From Alphaproteobacteria bacterium (lineage in GTDB: Bacteria; Myxococcota_A; UBA796; CAJQPC01): a DNA stretch of 64,000 nt. This document shows positions 45,782 to 53,417 of the stretch, one piece after another. The notes below the pieces were generated by a model that worked only from the letters and a program-made list of their open reading frames with translations, made no database searches and had not been told where the DNA came from. The stretch is from NCBI GenBank assembly GCA_020632795.1, contig JACKEV010000010.1:124001-188000 (forward strand), read 5' to 3'. The position numbers were made by a program, and so were the translations under genes. The first letter of the stretch is position 1. Each line of letters begins with the position of its first letter.

Positions 45782-46117
45782 GTCCCGGGACCCCGCCCGT
45801 CACGGAGGGCATTGAAACGACTGTATTGTTTGTCCACAGCAAAAAATGCCTGCCTCCGTCCCGGGACCCCGCCCGTCACGGAGGGCATTGAAACACGTCG
45901 TCCTGCCAGGCAGTGATTCGTACGATCCAGGTCCCGGGACCCCGCCCGTCACGGAGGGCATTGAAACCTCCTTGTAGAGTGGATGTTTTCTGAATTGAGG
46001 ACCAGGTCCCGGGACCCTGCCCGTCACAGAGGGCATTGAAACTGTGGCGTAATACGCCACGGGGATTTCGAAGATGTCCTGTCCCGGGACCCTGCCCGTC
46101 ACAGAGGGCATTGAAAG
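45782..46117 (+). CRISPR. CRISPR array 1 (5 repeats, 4 spacers)
   Basis: 37-nt repeats at 45782-45818, 45858-45894, 45931-45967, 46006-46042 and 46081-46117 begin GTCCCGGGACC and end ATTGAAAC. Repeats 1-3 are identical; repeats 4 and 5 share two changes (CCCC to CCCT, CACGG to CACAG) and repeat 5 ends in G. Spacers are 39, 36, 38 and 38 nt. No cas gene is in the window. The handle fits type I or III systems; subtype not assignable. Confidence 0.95.
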
Positions 46118-46123
46118 AGCCGA

Positions 46124-46142
46124 ATCAGCAATCATTGCTGAT
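46124..46142. repeat. Palindrome after array 1
   Basis: ATCAGCAAT-C-ATTGCTGAT is a perfect 9-bp palindrome 6 bp after the last repeat. It may be the end of the transposon inserted here or a terminator without T-tract. Confidence 0.5.
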
Positions 46143-46291
46143 CAGGCCACTTTCCCCTCCGAGTCGCCAACCTGCGCCTCCAGGCGTCACAGTGACAGTA
46201 GAATCGCCCATAAAATCGGTATCTTTCGCGCCCTCCCCAGAATTGGACACAGACCTCCCCCAACCCCCAGCGTCCGTCGAAGGAGACGCGG

Positions 46292-47866
46292 TCAGGCCGC
46301 GTGGGCGGCAGGCGGGCCGCGCCCCATGAGGCCCTCGACGAAGGCGCGTGCGTCGAGTTTGGAGACCCAGGCGCGGGCGTGCTGGAGCAGGGCGAGGAGG
46401 TTCAGGCGGATGAGCCAGAAGGACCAGCGACGGTGGCGGGCGGCTTCGAGCTTGAGCTTGCTCTTCTTCTCGTCGTTGGAGCGCTCGCAGCCGGTGCGCT
46501 TCTTGTAGAGCTTGCGGTATCCGGCGCTGTTCCGTGCGATGAGGGGGAACAGGCGGGGGTTGTCGTGGACGTTCATGTTGAGGACGGGGCCCCACTTCGT
46601 CTCGGGTTGACAGCGCCAGTCGGGCTCGCCGTCCGGGGCCAGGGGACAGCGTTCGAGCTTGTTGGCCTTGACGGGGCAGAGGAAGACGCTCTGGTTGGGC
46701 CCGCCGGTGCCCCAGGCGGCCATCTCGGCGCCGGCCTGGCACAGTGGGATGGCGCGAGGGCTCAGGGCGATGTCGGGTCGGGTGGGGTGGACGGCGGGCA
46801 CGTCGGAGCGCAGCGGGATGACCGGCCGCATGCCCCAATCCATCGCGTGGGCGTGGTTGGCGCGGGCGTCGTGGCCGGCATCGGCGATGAAGACGGAGAG
46901 GCCGAAGCGGTGGCGCTCATCACGGAGGAGCTTGCCGAGCTGCTCGATGGCCAGGGCACAAGCGCGGTGCTCGCTGTGATCCGCAGGGTCCAGGCGGACC
47001 AACAGCGGGAGGTCGTGTCCGTCGACCGGGGCGAGCAGCTCGTAGGAGTGGTAGCCGAAATCGTAGCGGTCTCGGTAGGCGTCGTAGCCGCGCTTCGCGT
47101 CGGGGTCGGACCAGACCCGATCGTGGTCGCAGCGGGCGGTCCGGGGACACGAACAGACGCGGCGACCGTGGCCGTTGGCGGCGGTGACCAGCGGGCTGGC
47201 GTCCCCTGCGACGATGAGGGCCTCGATGTCCTCCAGCAGCCCACGGCGCACAGAGACCTCCACCCCGCAGGTCCACAGGATGCGGGTCAGGCGGCCCAGC
47301 AGGTCGTCGGGGTTGCCGGAGCTCCGGCGGGCCCGGAGCGCGTCGACCAGCTTCGCGGTGGCGTTCTTCTCCGGCTTGCCCTTGCGGCGCTCCCAGCCGG
47401 GCTGGGCGCTCTCGGCGCGCCGCCGCTCCAGCGCGCTGGGGCGAATGGCGACCCCCTCCCGAAGTGGCCCGTCGTGAAGACGGTGGAGGAAGCTGTAGAA
47501 CGCGCCGATGCTCGGGGACGGGGCGCGGCGGCGTCCGGGCTCGGGTTCGGCCAGGCCGGCGATGGCCTGGAGCACCGGCTCGGCGCGCAGCCGATGGCCC
47601 CAGGCGTTGAGCGCGGGCTCCCCGACCAGCGGACCGAGCAGCAGGCAACGCAGCATGACCACCGGGTCCCAGGGCTCGCCGCCGCGGGGGCTCGGCGCGT
47701 AGCAGGCCTCCAGGACCGGCCGCGCGGGCTCCAGCTCGAGGAACCACAGCGTCGTCAACGCGGACGCGTAGAGCCGCAGCTTGTCGCGAAGGTCCGGGCG
47801 CCCAGCGAGGGCCTGAAGGCGGGAGAGGACGAGGTCGTGATAGCATGAGGATGGAGGGGGCGTCAT
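46292..47866 (-). CDS. DDE transposase (IS1182/IS5-like), between two CRISPR segments
   Basis: The 524-residue protein has acidic-triad candidates 'IVAGDASPLVTAANGHG', 'FIADAGHDARANHAHAMDW' and 'KKRTGCERSNDEKKSKLKLE', plus Cys-rich 'RRVCSCPRTARCDHDRVWSD'. The layout recalls IS1182/IS5-type transposases, but the exact family was not settled. The ATG at 47866 begins 'MTPPPSSCYHDLVLSRLQAL'. Array-1-type repeat pieces lie on both sides, at 46117 and at 48105-48174, so the element appears to have inserted into the array. The frame is intact. Confidence 0.75.
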   Translation of the reverse strand: MTPPPSSCYHDLVLSRLQALAGRPDLRDKLRLYASALTTLWFLELEPARPVLEACYAPSPRGGEPWDPVVMLRCLLLGPLVGEPALNAWGHRLRAEPVLQAIAGLAEPEPGRRRAPSPSIGAFYSFLHRLHDGPLREGVAIRPSALERRRAESAQPGWERRKGKPEKNATAKLVDALRARRSSGNPDDLLGRLTRILWTCGVEVSVRRGLLEDIEALIVAGDASPLVTAANGHGRRVCSCPRTARCDHDRVWSDPDAKRGYDAYRDRYDFGYHSYELLAPVDGHDLPLLVRLDPADHSEHRACALAIEQLGKLLRDERHRFGLSVFIADAGHDARANHAHAMDWGMRPVIPLRSDVPAVHPTRPDIALSPRAIPLCQAGAEMAAWGTGGPNQSVFLCPVKANKLERCPLAPDGEPDWRCQPETKWGPVLNMNVHDNPRLFPLIARNSAGYRKLYKKRTGCERSNDEKKSKLKLEAARHRRWSFWLIRLNLLALLQHARAWVSKLDARAFVEGLMGRGPPAAHAA

Positions 47867-48104
47867 CGTTCTTTTTCGATTTAATTAGGTTTGAAGCGGA
47901 GAATTCCGCTGTTTCGATGATCGCCCCCTTTTCACGCATCGCCAAGCTCAAGGCGGGCTGGGGCGGGCTCGGTGCAGACTCGGTGCCGGCGAGGCGCGCG
48001 AATGGTAATCGGTGGGGTCATGATGGGCCGATGCGGGTTGAGGCGGATGTGACGGGTGGGGTGAAGGGGAGGAATGTCAGGGGGTTGGGATTGGTGATCG
48101 GGGT

Positions 48105-48174
48105 CTTGAAACGTAGTAGCAGCTGTAAAGACCTGTCGTATCGTACGTCCCGGGACCCTGCCCGTCACGGAGGG
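48105..48174 (+). CRISPR. Array 1 remnant beyond the transposase
   Basis: CTTGAAAC at 48105-48112 resembles the end of an array-1 repeat. A 34-nt spacer-like stretch follows, then 28 bases of the array-1 repeat (48147-48174, with the CCCT variant) before it is cut off. Fourteen bases later array 2 begins. Confidence 0.6.
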
Positions 48175-48188
48175 AGGCAAGCCCGGCT

Positions 48189-48503
48189 ATCCCTCTCCCC
48201 GCTCGTCGGGGAGCCTCATTGAAGCGGATTCAGCCTGGATGCGGCGGCGCTCCCGGACGACGTCCCTCTCCCCTCTCGTCGGGGAGCCTCATTGAAGCGT
48301 CATCAGTCGTCGTCGGACAGCGCGGCCTTGGGGGTCCCTCTCCCCGCTCGTCGGGGAGCCTCATTGAAGCGGATTCAGCCTGGATGCGGCGGCGCTCCCG
48401 GACGACGTCCCTCTCCCCGCTCGTCGGGGAGCCTCATTGAAGCTTCACGATGGCGTCGAAGGCGGGGTGGTAGGAGGTGTCCCTCTCCCCGCTCGTCGGG
48501 GAG
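48189..48503 (+). CRISPR. CRISPR array 2 (4 full repeats and one partial, 4 spacers)
   Basis: 37-nt repeats at 48189-48225 (first base changed), 48262-48298, 48334-48370 and 48407-48443, plus the first 25 bases of a fifth at 48479-48503. They begin GTCCCTCTCCCC and end CTCATTGAAGC and contain the stem CTCCCCG-CTCGT-CGGGGAG. Repeat 2 has one G to T change in this stem. Spacers are 36, 35, 36 and 35 nt. Spacer 1 (48226-48261) and spacer 3 (48371-48406) are identical. No cas genes are near. Confidence 0.92.
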
Positions 48504-48542
48504 AGAGAACGGGCGTTAATTTTCGTGGCAGATCGTAACGGC

Positions 48543-48584
48543 GCTTCAAGGAAGCTCCCCGATGAGCGAGGAGCCTCACGGGAC
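48543..48584 (-). repeat. Inverted degenerate copy of array 2 repeat
   Basis: Read on the plus strand this begins GCTTCAAGGAAGCTCCCCGA, and it matches the reverse complement of the array 2 repeat at 27 of the first 31 positions. It lies about 40 bp after the last partial repeat and points the opposite way. It could be a tracrRNA-like anti-repeat, an inverted array end or a decayed array. Confidence 0.65.
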
Positions 48585-48773
48585 CTACTCCTCCCCCACC
48601 AGCCCCGCCGCGATCCTCTCGGCCAGCTCATCCAGCTCCGGTTCGCCGAGCTGCATCAGCACGCTGAGCAGGTAGCCGTCCGCGGTGAGGTACGCCCACC
48701 GCACGGCAGCCCGGAGCTGACGCAGCAGCCGCCTACGCCGCCGCCGCCGCGCCCTCGCATCAAGCGCGACCAC
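48585..48773 (-). CDS. Small basic hypothetical protein
   Basis: A GTG at 48773 is preceded by AGGAGGT. The 62-residue product starts with an Arg-rich stretch and continues 'AAVRWAYLTADGYLLSVLMQ' and 'LDELAERIAAGLVGEE'. It overlaps the end of the gene at 48760-48993, so the two are coupled. The arginine run may bind nucleic acid. Not recognised. Confidence 0.5.
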   Translation of the reverse strand: MVALDARARRRRRRRLLRQLRAAVRWAYLTADGYLLSVLMQLGEPELDELAERIAAGLVGEE

Positions 48774-48993
48774 CGTGGACCTCCTGCCGCCCCTGGCGGC
48801 GCTCCTGGCGCAGCGCGGTGAGCGCCGGGTGCTGGACCAGGCGCAGCACATCGGCCGCCAGCATGGCGACCCCGAGCGCGGCGGCCAGGGGGCTCTCAGC
48901 CCCGGCGAGGGCGCGCAGGGACTCCTTCAAGGCGAGGCCGTGCTCGTCCCAGGCGGTGTTCCAGGCGGCGCGGCGTTCGGATGCGGTCCTCAT
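48760..48993 (-). CDS. Small hypothetical protein
   Basis: An ATG at 48993 has GGAGAC upstream. The 77-residue helical protein ('WNTAWDEHGLALKESLRALA', 'PLAAALGVAMLAADVLRLVQ') ends in a basic tail. It belongs with the gene at 48585 and with the minus-strand genes 50939-51981 on the far side of the IS110 element, which may have split one operon. Confidence 0.5.
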   Translation of the reverse strand: MRTASERRAAWNTAWDEHGLALKESLRALAGAESPLAAALGVAMLAADVLRLVQHPALTALRQERRQGRQEVHGGRA

Positions 48994-49591
48994 CGGTGGT
49001 GTCTCCTCTCCGGGTGGGCTACAGGCAGTCCATCGTCTTCGGACGGTCTCTCGGTGTTGGGAGGAATCCCCCTCCCCCTCTCGGCGCCGACTGCGGCCCC
49101 ATCGCCTCGTGGCGGTGGGGTCGAAGCGCTTCAGGGGGCACGGCGAAGGGGCGGCCGGCGCGGCTGAGCGCGGCCGGCGGGCGCAGGAGGCCCTCGGGGT
49201 GGTCCTCATGTAGCCCCCAGGATGTCAAGGTCCCGCTTGTCGAGCATCGTCTCATCGCTGCAGGGGGAGGGGTTCGGGGAAGGGGGGCACGCCCCCCTCC
49301 CCGTACGCAGCGAGTGCATGGCTGCGAACCGGTGTGGGTGTCGTGGGCCGAGCCTCGCGACGAGGATGTTCGGGGGAGTTCCCTCCCGCCTCGCCCTCAT
49401 ACGTTCAGGGTCGTCAACCGAGGCGGCCGCGCCCTCAAGATCCTTCATCCAGGCGAGGAGGGAACCGGGAGGTGACTTGTTCTCACTCTCGAGGTCGCTG
49501 CCAGGGCGCCTCCAAGGGTCGTCAGCCTCCCTCCCGGGTCCCCGAACGGGTCCATGTCGCAGCAGGCACGCAGTGGCCTCCAGCGGGTGGC
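48994..49591. other. Non-coding stretch between small genes and IS110 transposase
   Basis: About 600 bp without a convincing gene. It includes the hairpin at 49276-49302. The part nearest 49591 probably belongs to the IS110 element, and this flank (at least about 380 bp) is longer than the 99 bp upstream flank at 50840-50938, so it is the better place for a non-coding bridge-RNA-like segment. Confidence 0.4.
49276..49302. terminator. Strong GC hairpin
   Basis: GGGG-A-AGGGGGGC, loop AC, then GCCCCCCT-CCCC: 12 paired bases with one bulge. No T-tract follows on either strand, so a terminator role is possible but unproven. Confidence 0.4.
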
Positions 49592-50839
49592 TCAGCTCAT
49601 GATCCTCGCTGCGTCGAAGAAGGCACCGTCGCGCACCAGGGCGTGCATCACACGCACGAGTCGGCAGGCGTTGGCGAGGACGGCCTTCTTGGGGATGACC
49701 TTGGCGTCGAGCATGCGGGCGCGTGGTCCTGCCAGCGCATCCATGCCCATGCGCAGCGAGGCCAGGTACAGCACCTGGCGCAGGTAGCGTCGGCCCCTGC
49801 GGCTGATGATGCGGCTGGGCTCCACGTCCTCTGCGGGCTTGTTGCCAGAGGAGACCTCGACCAGATCGAGGCCCGCCATGGACATCAGCTGACGACTGTG
49901 CCGGTAGCCCCGCAGATCGCCGAACTCGCCCAGCAGGATGGCGGTCGTCGTGGCTCCAAGACGTGGGATCGACAGGAGGTTGGGGGCGTAGTCCACCTGC
50001 TCCAGGCGGCCCACCATCTCGGCCTCGATGGCGCACCTGCTGGCGGTGAGCTGGTCCAACTCGTCGAGGTGCTGCATCAGCACAGCGCGGTGCCCCCTCG
50101 CCCCATCGCGGATCCCCACCGAGCGCTTCGCGGCCGCTCGGAGCGCGTCCACCCGCTCCTCGCCGAGGTTGTGGTGACTGGCCTTGTGCAGTCCCTTGAT
50201 CAGCGTGCGGCGGCGCGCCGCGAGGACCTCCTCCGGCGTCGGCACCGTCCGCAGCCACCACAGGCAGGCCGGCGAGTCCATCTTGCCGAACAGCTTCGGC
50301 AGCTCCGGGAACAGCACGTCCACATGCCGGTGGACCCGGTTGAGCACCTGGCTCCGACGCTTCACCATCTGCTCCCGCGTGCGACCCAACAACCGCAGCT
50401 CCGCAAACACGCCCTGCGGCGGACGCCACGGCTTCGCCTTGCCCTGACGGCAAAGATCCGCCACCAGCGCCGCGTCCTTCGCGTCCGTCTTCCGCCACGT
50501 CCCGTCGTACAGCTCCTTCGCTCGCTTCGTATGCAACGGCTGCACCTGGAACAGCTTCACCCCCCGCTCCGACAGCCAGCGTGCCAGCGCCTCGCCGTAG
50601 TGGCCCGTCGGCTCGAACCCCACCACGAACTCCGTGTACCGCTCCACCTCCCGAACCGCCTCCTCGCAGTACCTCCACAGCGCGCTGAACCCCTCGACGT
50701 CGTTCGTGAATCTCTCCGGCTTCGCCATCCAACCGTCGTCCAGTGCCGCCACCGCGACGTGATTCCACTTCGCTACGTCTACTCCGATCACCGCCTGGTG
50801 TGGCAGGGTAGGCTGCCAACGTCGTCGGCTCCTTCGCAT
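49592..50839 (-). CDS. IS110-family transposase (intact)
   Basis: The 415-residue protein keeps the DEDD residues: Asp21 in 'VIGVDVAKWNHVAVAALDD', Glu76 in 'VVGFEPTGHYGEAL', and Asp119 and Asp122 in 'KTDAKDAALVADL'. The C-terminal Transposase_20 domain is 'LLSIPRLGATTTAILLGEFG' with 'VEVSSGNKPAEDVEPSRIIS'. The full frame is open, so the element may be active. IS110 transposases of this type work with a bridge RNA from their non-coding end. The start at ATG 50839 was preferred over an upstream one because the family begins near there. Confidence 0.88.
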   Translation of the reverse strand: MRRSRRRWQPTLPHQAVIGVDVAKWNHVAVAALDDGWMAKPERFTNDVEGFSALWRYCEEAVREVERYTEFVVGFEPTGHYGEALARWLSERGVKLFQVQPLHTKRAKELYDGTWRKTDAKDAALVADLCRQGKAKPWRPPQGVFAELRLLGRTREQMVKRRSQVLNRVHRHVDVLFPELPKLFGKMDSPACLWWLRTVPTPEEVLAARRRTLIKGLHKASHHNLGEERVDALRAAAKRSVGIRDGARGHRAVLMQHLDELDQLTASRCAIEAEMVGRLEQVDYAPNLLSIPRLGATTTAILLGEFGDLRGYRHSRQLMSMAGLDLVEVSSGNKPAEDVEPSRIISRRGRRYLRQVLYLASLRMGMDALAGPRARMLDAKVIPKKAVLANACRLVRVMHALVRDGAFFDAARIMS

Positions 50840-50938
50840 GTGCTCTCCTCGGCCTCGTGGGCCTGCTCGTCGTTTTCCAACAAACAGGATCCCACTCCGG
50901 GAGGGCACATGCCTGGGGGGCTGGGCCCCATAGGATTC

Positions 50939-51643
50939 TCACCCGAGCACCAGCTCCTCAACAGGCACCACCTGGACCCGGACGGCCAGGGGCACCGTGA
51001 TGGTCCCCGCGCTCTCCGCGCTGTACGTCGTCGAGGGCTTCACCCCGATGTGCAGCCACGGGGTCGAGCTGAGGTCCAGGTCCACGCCCCGCGCCCCGGC
51101 CCCGGGAACGATGTCCCCCTGGCAGCTCGTAGCGTCGTGGATGTCGCCCTGGATGCTGCACAGGGTCGTCAGGTCGTCGCTCAGGTGGAGCCGGACGAGG
51201 ACCCGGCGGGTGCTCGCGTGCTGGGCGAGGTCGGCGGTGGTGTTGTAGCCCCCGTGGTTGTTGATCCCGGAGGTGTTCTTCTTGATGGACCACAGCCCGG
51301 CCATGTTGGGCATGCCCGAGGTCAGGTCGTCGGTGCCGGCGACCACCACGGCCAGGGTCCGCCCGTCGTTCGCGATGCTGCCGGGCAGCTCCAGCTCCAG
51401 GAGCAGCACGGCCGGGCCGGCGGGGAGGAGCCCGCTCAGGTCGTACCGGACCCAAGCCCACTCGCCGGGGGCGCTGGCGGGGACGTCCGAGGTGCCCTTG
51501 CTGCTGTCCGTGTAGGCGACCTCGCGGCTGCTCCAGGCCGTGTCCCGCTGGGTGTTGTAGGGGACGACGTCGGCCCCCAGGTCCACCTCGGTCCAGCCGG
51601 GCGGCTCGATGGCGGGGTCGACCCGCCCGTAGTGCCCGCCCAT
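50939..51643 (-). CDS. Hypothetical beta-rich protein, possibly structural
   Basis: The 234-residue product overlaps the upstream gene by TGATG. It is rich in strands and Thr/Ser/Gly ('VLLLELELPGSIANDGRTLA', 'STRRVLVRLHLSDDLTTLCS'), has no signal peptide and resembles phage-type or appendage proteins only in general texture. Unassigned. The IS110 element inserted immediately after its stop codon. Confidence 0.6.
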   Translation of the reverse strand: MGGHYGRVDPAIEPPGWTEVDLGADVVPYNTQRDTAWSSREVAYTDSSKGTSDVPASAPGEWAWVRYDLSGLLPAGPAVLLLELELPGSIANDGRTLAVVVAGTDDLTSGMPNMAGLWSIKKNTSGINNHGGYNTTADLAQHASTRRVLVRLHLSDDLTTLCSIQGDIHDATSCQGDIVPGAGARGVDLDLSSTPWLHIGVKPSTTYSAESAGTITVPLAVRVQVVPVEELVLG

Positions 51644-51981
51644 CAGGTGTCCCGGCGCTGGGCGATGAGGGTGACGTCGGCCGTCCCCGACGGCGCGGCG
51701 ACCAGCACGTAGCCGGCGCGGATGCTGGTGCGCTCGCTGAGCGGGTAGGTCGGCCCCGCGTTGGCGGGGACGGGCTCCGCGTTGTCGGCCGCCTCAACCG
51801 TGCCCCCGTCGTCCTTGCCGCTGTCCGGCCAGGCCACGTAGAGCGCGGCGCTGGAGACGATGACGACCTCGTTGGCGCCGCCCTCCGGGAAGTTGAAGCG
51901 CTGGTAGGTGGTGGAGACGCTCGTCTCTCGGGCGGTCGAGGGGTTGACCGTGGCGCTGGTCAGCGTGGTGTTGGTGGCCAT
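51643..51981 (-). CDS. Small hypothetical beta-rich protein
   Basis: The ATG at 51981 follows AGGAGCCCAC. The 112-residue protein ('NTTLTSATVNPSTARETSVS', 'YQRFNFPEGGANEVVIVSSA') recalls small phage structural proteins, but this is an impression only. It is coupled with the gene at 50939. The upstream region holds a direct repeat of GC-rich sequence. Confidence 0.6.
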   Translation of the reverse strand: MATNTTLTSATVNPSTARETSVSTTYQRFNFPEGGANEVVIVSSAALYVAWPDSGKDDGGTVEAADNAEPVPANAGPTYPLSERTSIRAGYVLVAAPSGTADVTLIAQRRDT

Positions 51982-52086
51982 GTGGGCTCCTGGTGGTGAT
52001 GGGGAGCCCCCACGGCCGCAGCCCCGGGGGCTGAAGACCCCGGGGTGATGGGCGGTGGTGAAGGGGAAGAGGGCGGCAGCGAGGGA

Positions 52087-52167
52087 GGCCGGCGCGCGGC
52101 GGGCCCGGGGGGCTGGCGGCGGGAGGCCGGGCCGGGGGCCGGGCTGGGGGCCGGCGCGCGGCGGGCC
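52087..52167 (-). repeat. GC-rich direct repeat upstream of 51643-51981
   Basis: A 19-base unit, GGCCGGCGCGCGGCGGGCC, occurs at 52087-52105 and again at 52149-52167, with G-runs between that could form quadruplexes. No function known. Confidence 0.6.
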
Positions 52168-52254
52168 GAGGAGACACCCACAGCCTGGAAGGTCCGCCGA
52201 CGGGGCAGAGCGGACGTGAGGCGGCTCGGGATGGACGCCTGCGCGGGCAGCCCT

Positions 52255-52866
52255 TCACTCGTCGGGTGGCGTCTCCTCGTCGTCCCCGTGCTTGTTCCGC
52301 CTGGGCTTCCGAGGGCCTCGGACGCTGTTCACGACCGCCCAGGATGCGGCGCTCACCGCCCGGACGTAGACCTTCCAGACCGCGCCGCCCTGGGCCAGCC
52401 GCTTGTGGATGTCCTCCAGGGCGTCGCCCAGCTCCTCGTTGGCCACGCGGACCGGGATGAGCAGGCCCACGAAGTCCAGGAAGCGCGCGCAGCGATCGTG
52501 ATGGCGCTCGGCGGGCGCGGGCAGCTCCAGGGGCCTCGGCGCGGGCAGCGCGGGCTCCAGGGCCTGGGGCAGCGCAGCGGCGCGGGGGCTCACACCGGCC
52601 GGGGCGTACAGGGCCTCGACGACCTCGATGTCCTCCACGCGCCCGGGGAACTCCTTGCTCAGCGCGGCCAGCAGCTCCAGGACCCGGCCTCGGCGCTCCA
52701 CCTCGCGGACCGCCAGCGCCATGAACACCTCGGGGGGGACCGACGGCGGCGGCAGGTGCTTCCGCGCCCTCTTCCAGACCGTGTCCCGGCCGAGGAAGAC
52801 TGTGAGCTGCTCCGGGCTGAACAGGCTGTCCAGGAGCTGCTCCAGGGCGTGGGAGCGGGTCTGCAC
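52255..52866 (-). CDS. EAD-like (effector-associated domain) protein with partner module
   Basis: A GTG at 52866 starts a 203-residue protein. Residues 5-82 ('ALEQLLDSLFSPEQLTVFL', 'PPEVFMALAVREVERRGRVL', 'ELLAALSKEFPGRVEDIEVV') resemble the six-helix Death-fold-like effector-associated domains described in bacterial conflict systems. A Pro/Ala linker follows. Residues 126-186 ('LIPVRVANEELGDALEDIHK', 'AVWKVYVRAVSAASWAVVNS') match the C-terminal part of the adjacent membrane protein (52887-53417). Such domains bring effectors such as caspases together through like-with-like contacts. EAD assignment is by eye and not certain. It lies downstream of PadR and the membrane protein. Confidence 0.6.
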   Translation of the reverse strand: MQTRSHALEQLLDSLFSPEQLTVFLGRDTVWKRARKHLPPPSVPPEVFMALAVREVERRGRVLELLAALSKEFPGRVEDIEVVEALYAPAGVSPRAAALPQALEPALPAPRPLELPAPAERHHDRCARFLDFVGLLIPVRVANEELGDALEDIHKRLAQGGAVWKVYVRAVSAASWAVVNSVRGPRKPRRNKHGDDEETPPDE

Positions 52867-52886
52867 GAGGGCTCTGAGATCAGGGG

Positions 52887-53417
52887 TCAGTCGCCAGCGC
52901 CGCGCCGCTTCTCCTGCTCCTCCAGGCGGCGAAGAGTGCGGTAGCCGAGGACGGTATGGACGATGGCCCACAGGACTGCGCCGATGGCAATGCGGTAGAG
53001 CTTCCAGGCGGGCGCGCCCTGCTCGGCGCAGTGGTGGAGGATCTCCAGGGAGTCGCCGAGTTGTTCGTCGGTTAGGCGGGGGGGAAGGAGATGAAAGGCC
53101 GTGTGGGCGATGAGCAAATAGCCGGCTGGCAGCCAAGATGTTCGGCCTGCATCCCCTACGTTGGCGGGGAGTTCAGCAACCGAAGGCCCTCTACGCCTAG
53201 CGAGACCTCTCACACCAATGCGACGCAGTTCTACCATACAAATCAATACTGCAACGATCCCACATGCCACTCCTATGCCGAAAACCGCCATTCCAAGAAA
53301 CACCCCAAATAATCCCCATTCTTCCTGGAAAAATGCAGCATTTCGCCAAAGCGAAACAAACATGCCGGCAATGTACGCCACAAAAAACAGTGATATGATT
53401 CTGGAGACTCTATGCAC
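52887..53417 (-). CDS. Membrane protein sharing a module with the EAD-like protein
   Basis: A GTG at 53417 overlaps the PadR stop by eight bases. The 176-residue product has two hydrophobic segments (about residues 7-24 and 35-63). The C-terminal part 'LTDEQLGDSLEILHHCAEQG' with 'APAWKLYRIAIGAVLWAIVH' aligns with residues 144-180 of the neighbouring EAD-like protein, so the two share a paralogous helical module. The module sits on the membrane-facing end here. Function unknown; a pairing interface is the obvious idea. Confidence 0.6.
   Translation of the reverse strand: MHRVSRIISLFFVAYIAGMFVSLWRNAAFFQEEWGLFGVFLGMAVFGIGVACGIVAVLICMVELRRIGVRGLARRRGPSVAELPANVGDAGRTSWLPAGYLLIAHTAFHLLPPRLTDEQLGDSLEILHHCAEQGAPAWKLYRIAIGAVLWAIVHTVLGYRTLRRLEEQEKRRGAGD

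Noticed and set aside
45604..46135. Minus-strand frames across CRISPR array 1
   Set aside because: They repeat the peptide MPSVTG for each CRISPR repeat, an artefact of reading repeats as protein.
46301..47848. Plus-strand frame of 515 codons over the transposase
   Set aside because: The minus strand encodes the transposase; the plus frame has shadow composition.
49334..51712. Plus-strand frame of 792 codons
   Set aside because: Runs antisense to the IS110 transposase and the 50939 gene.
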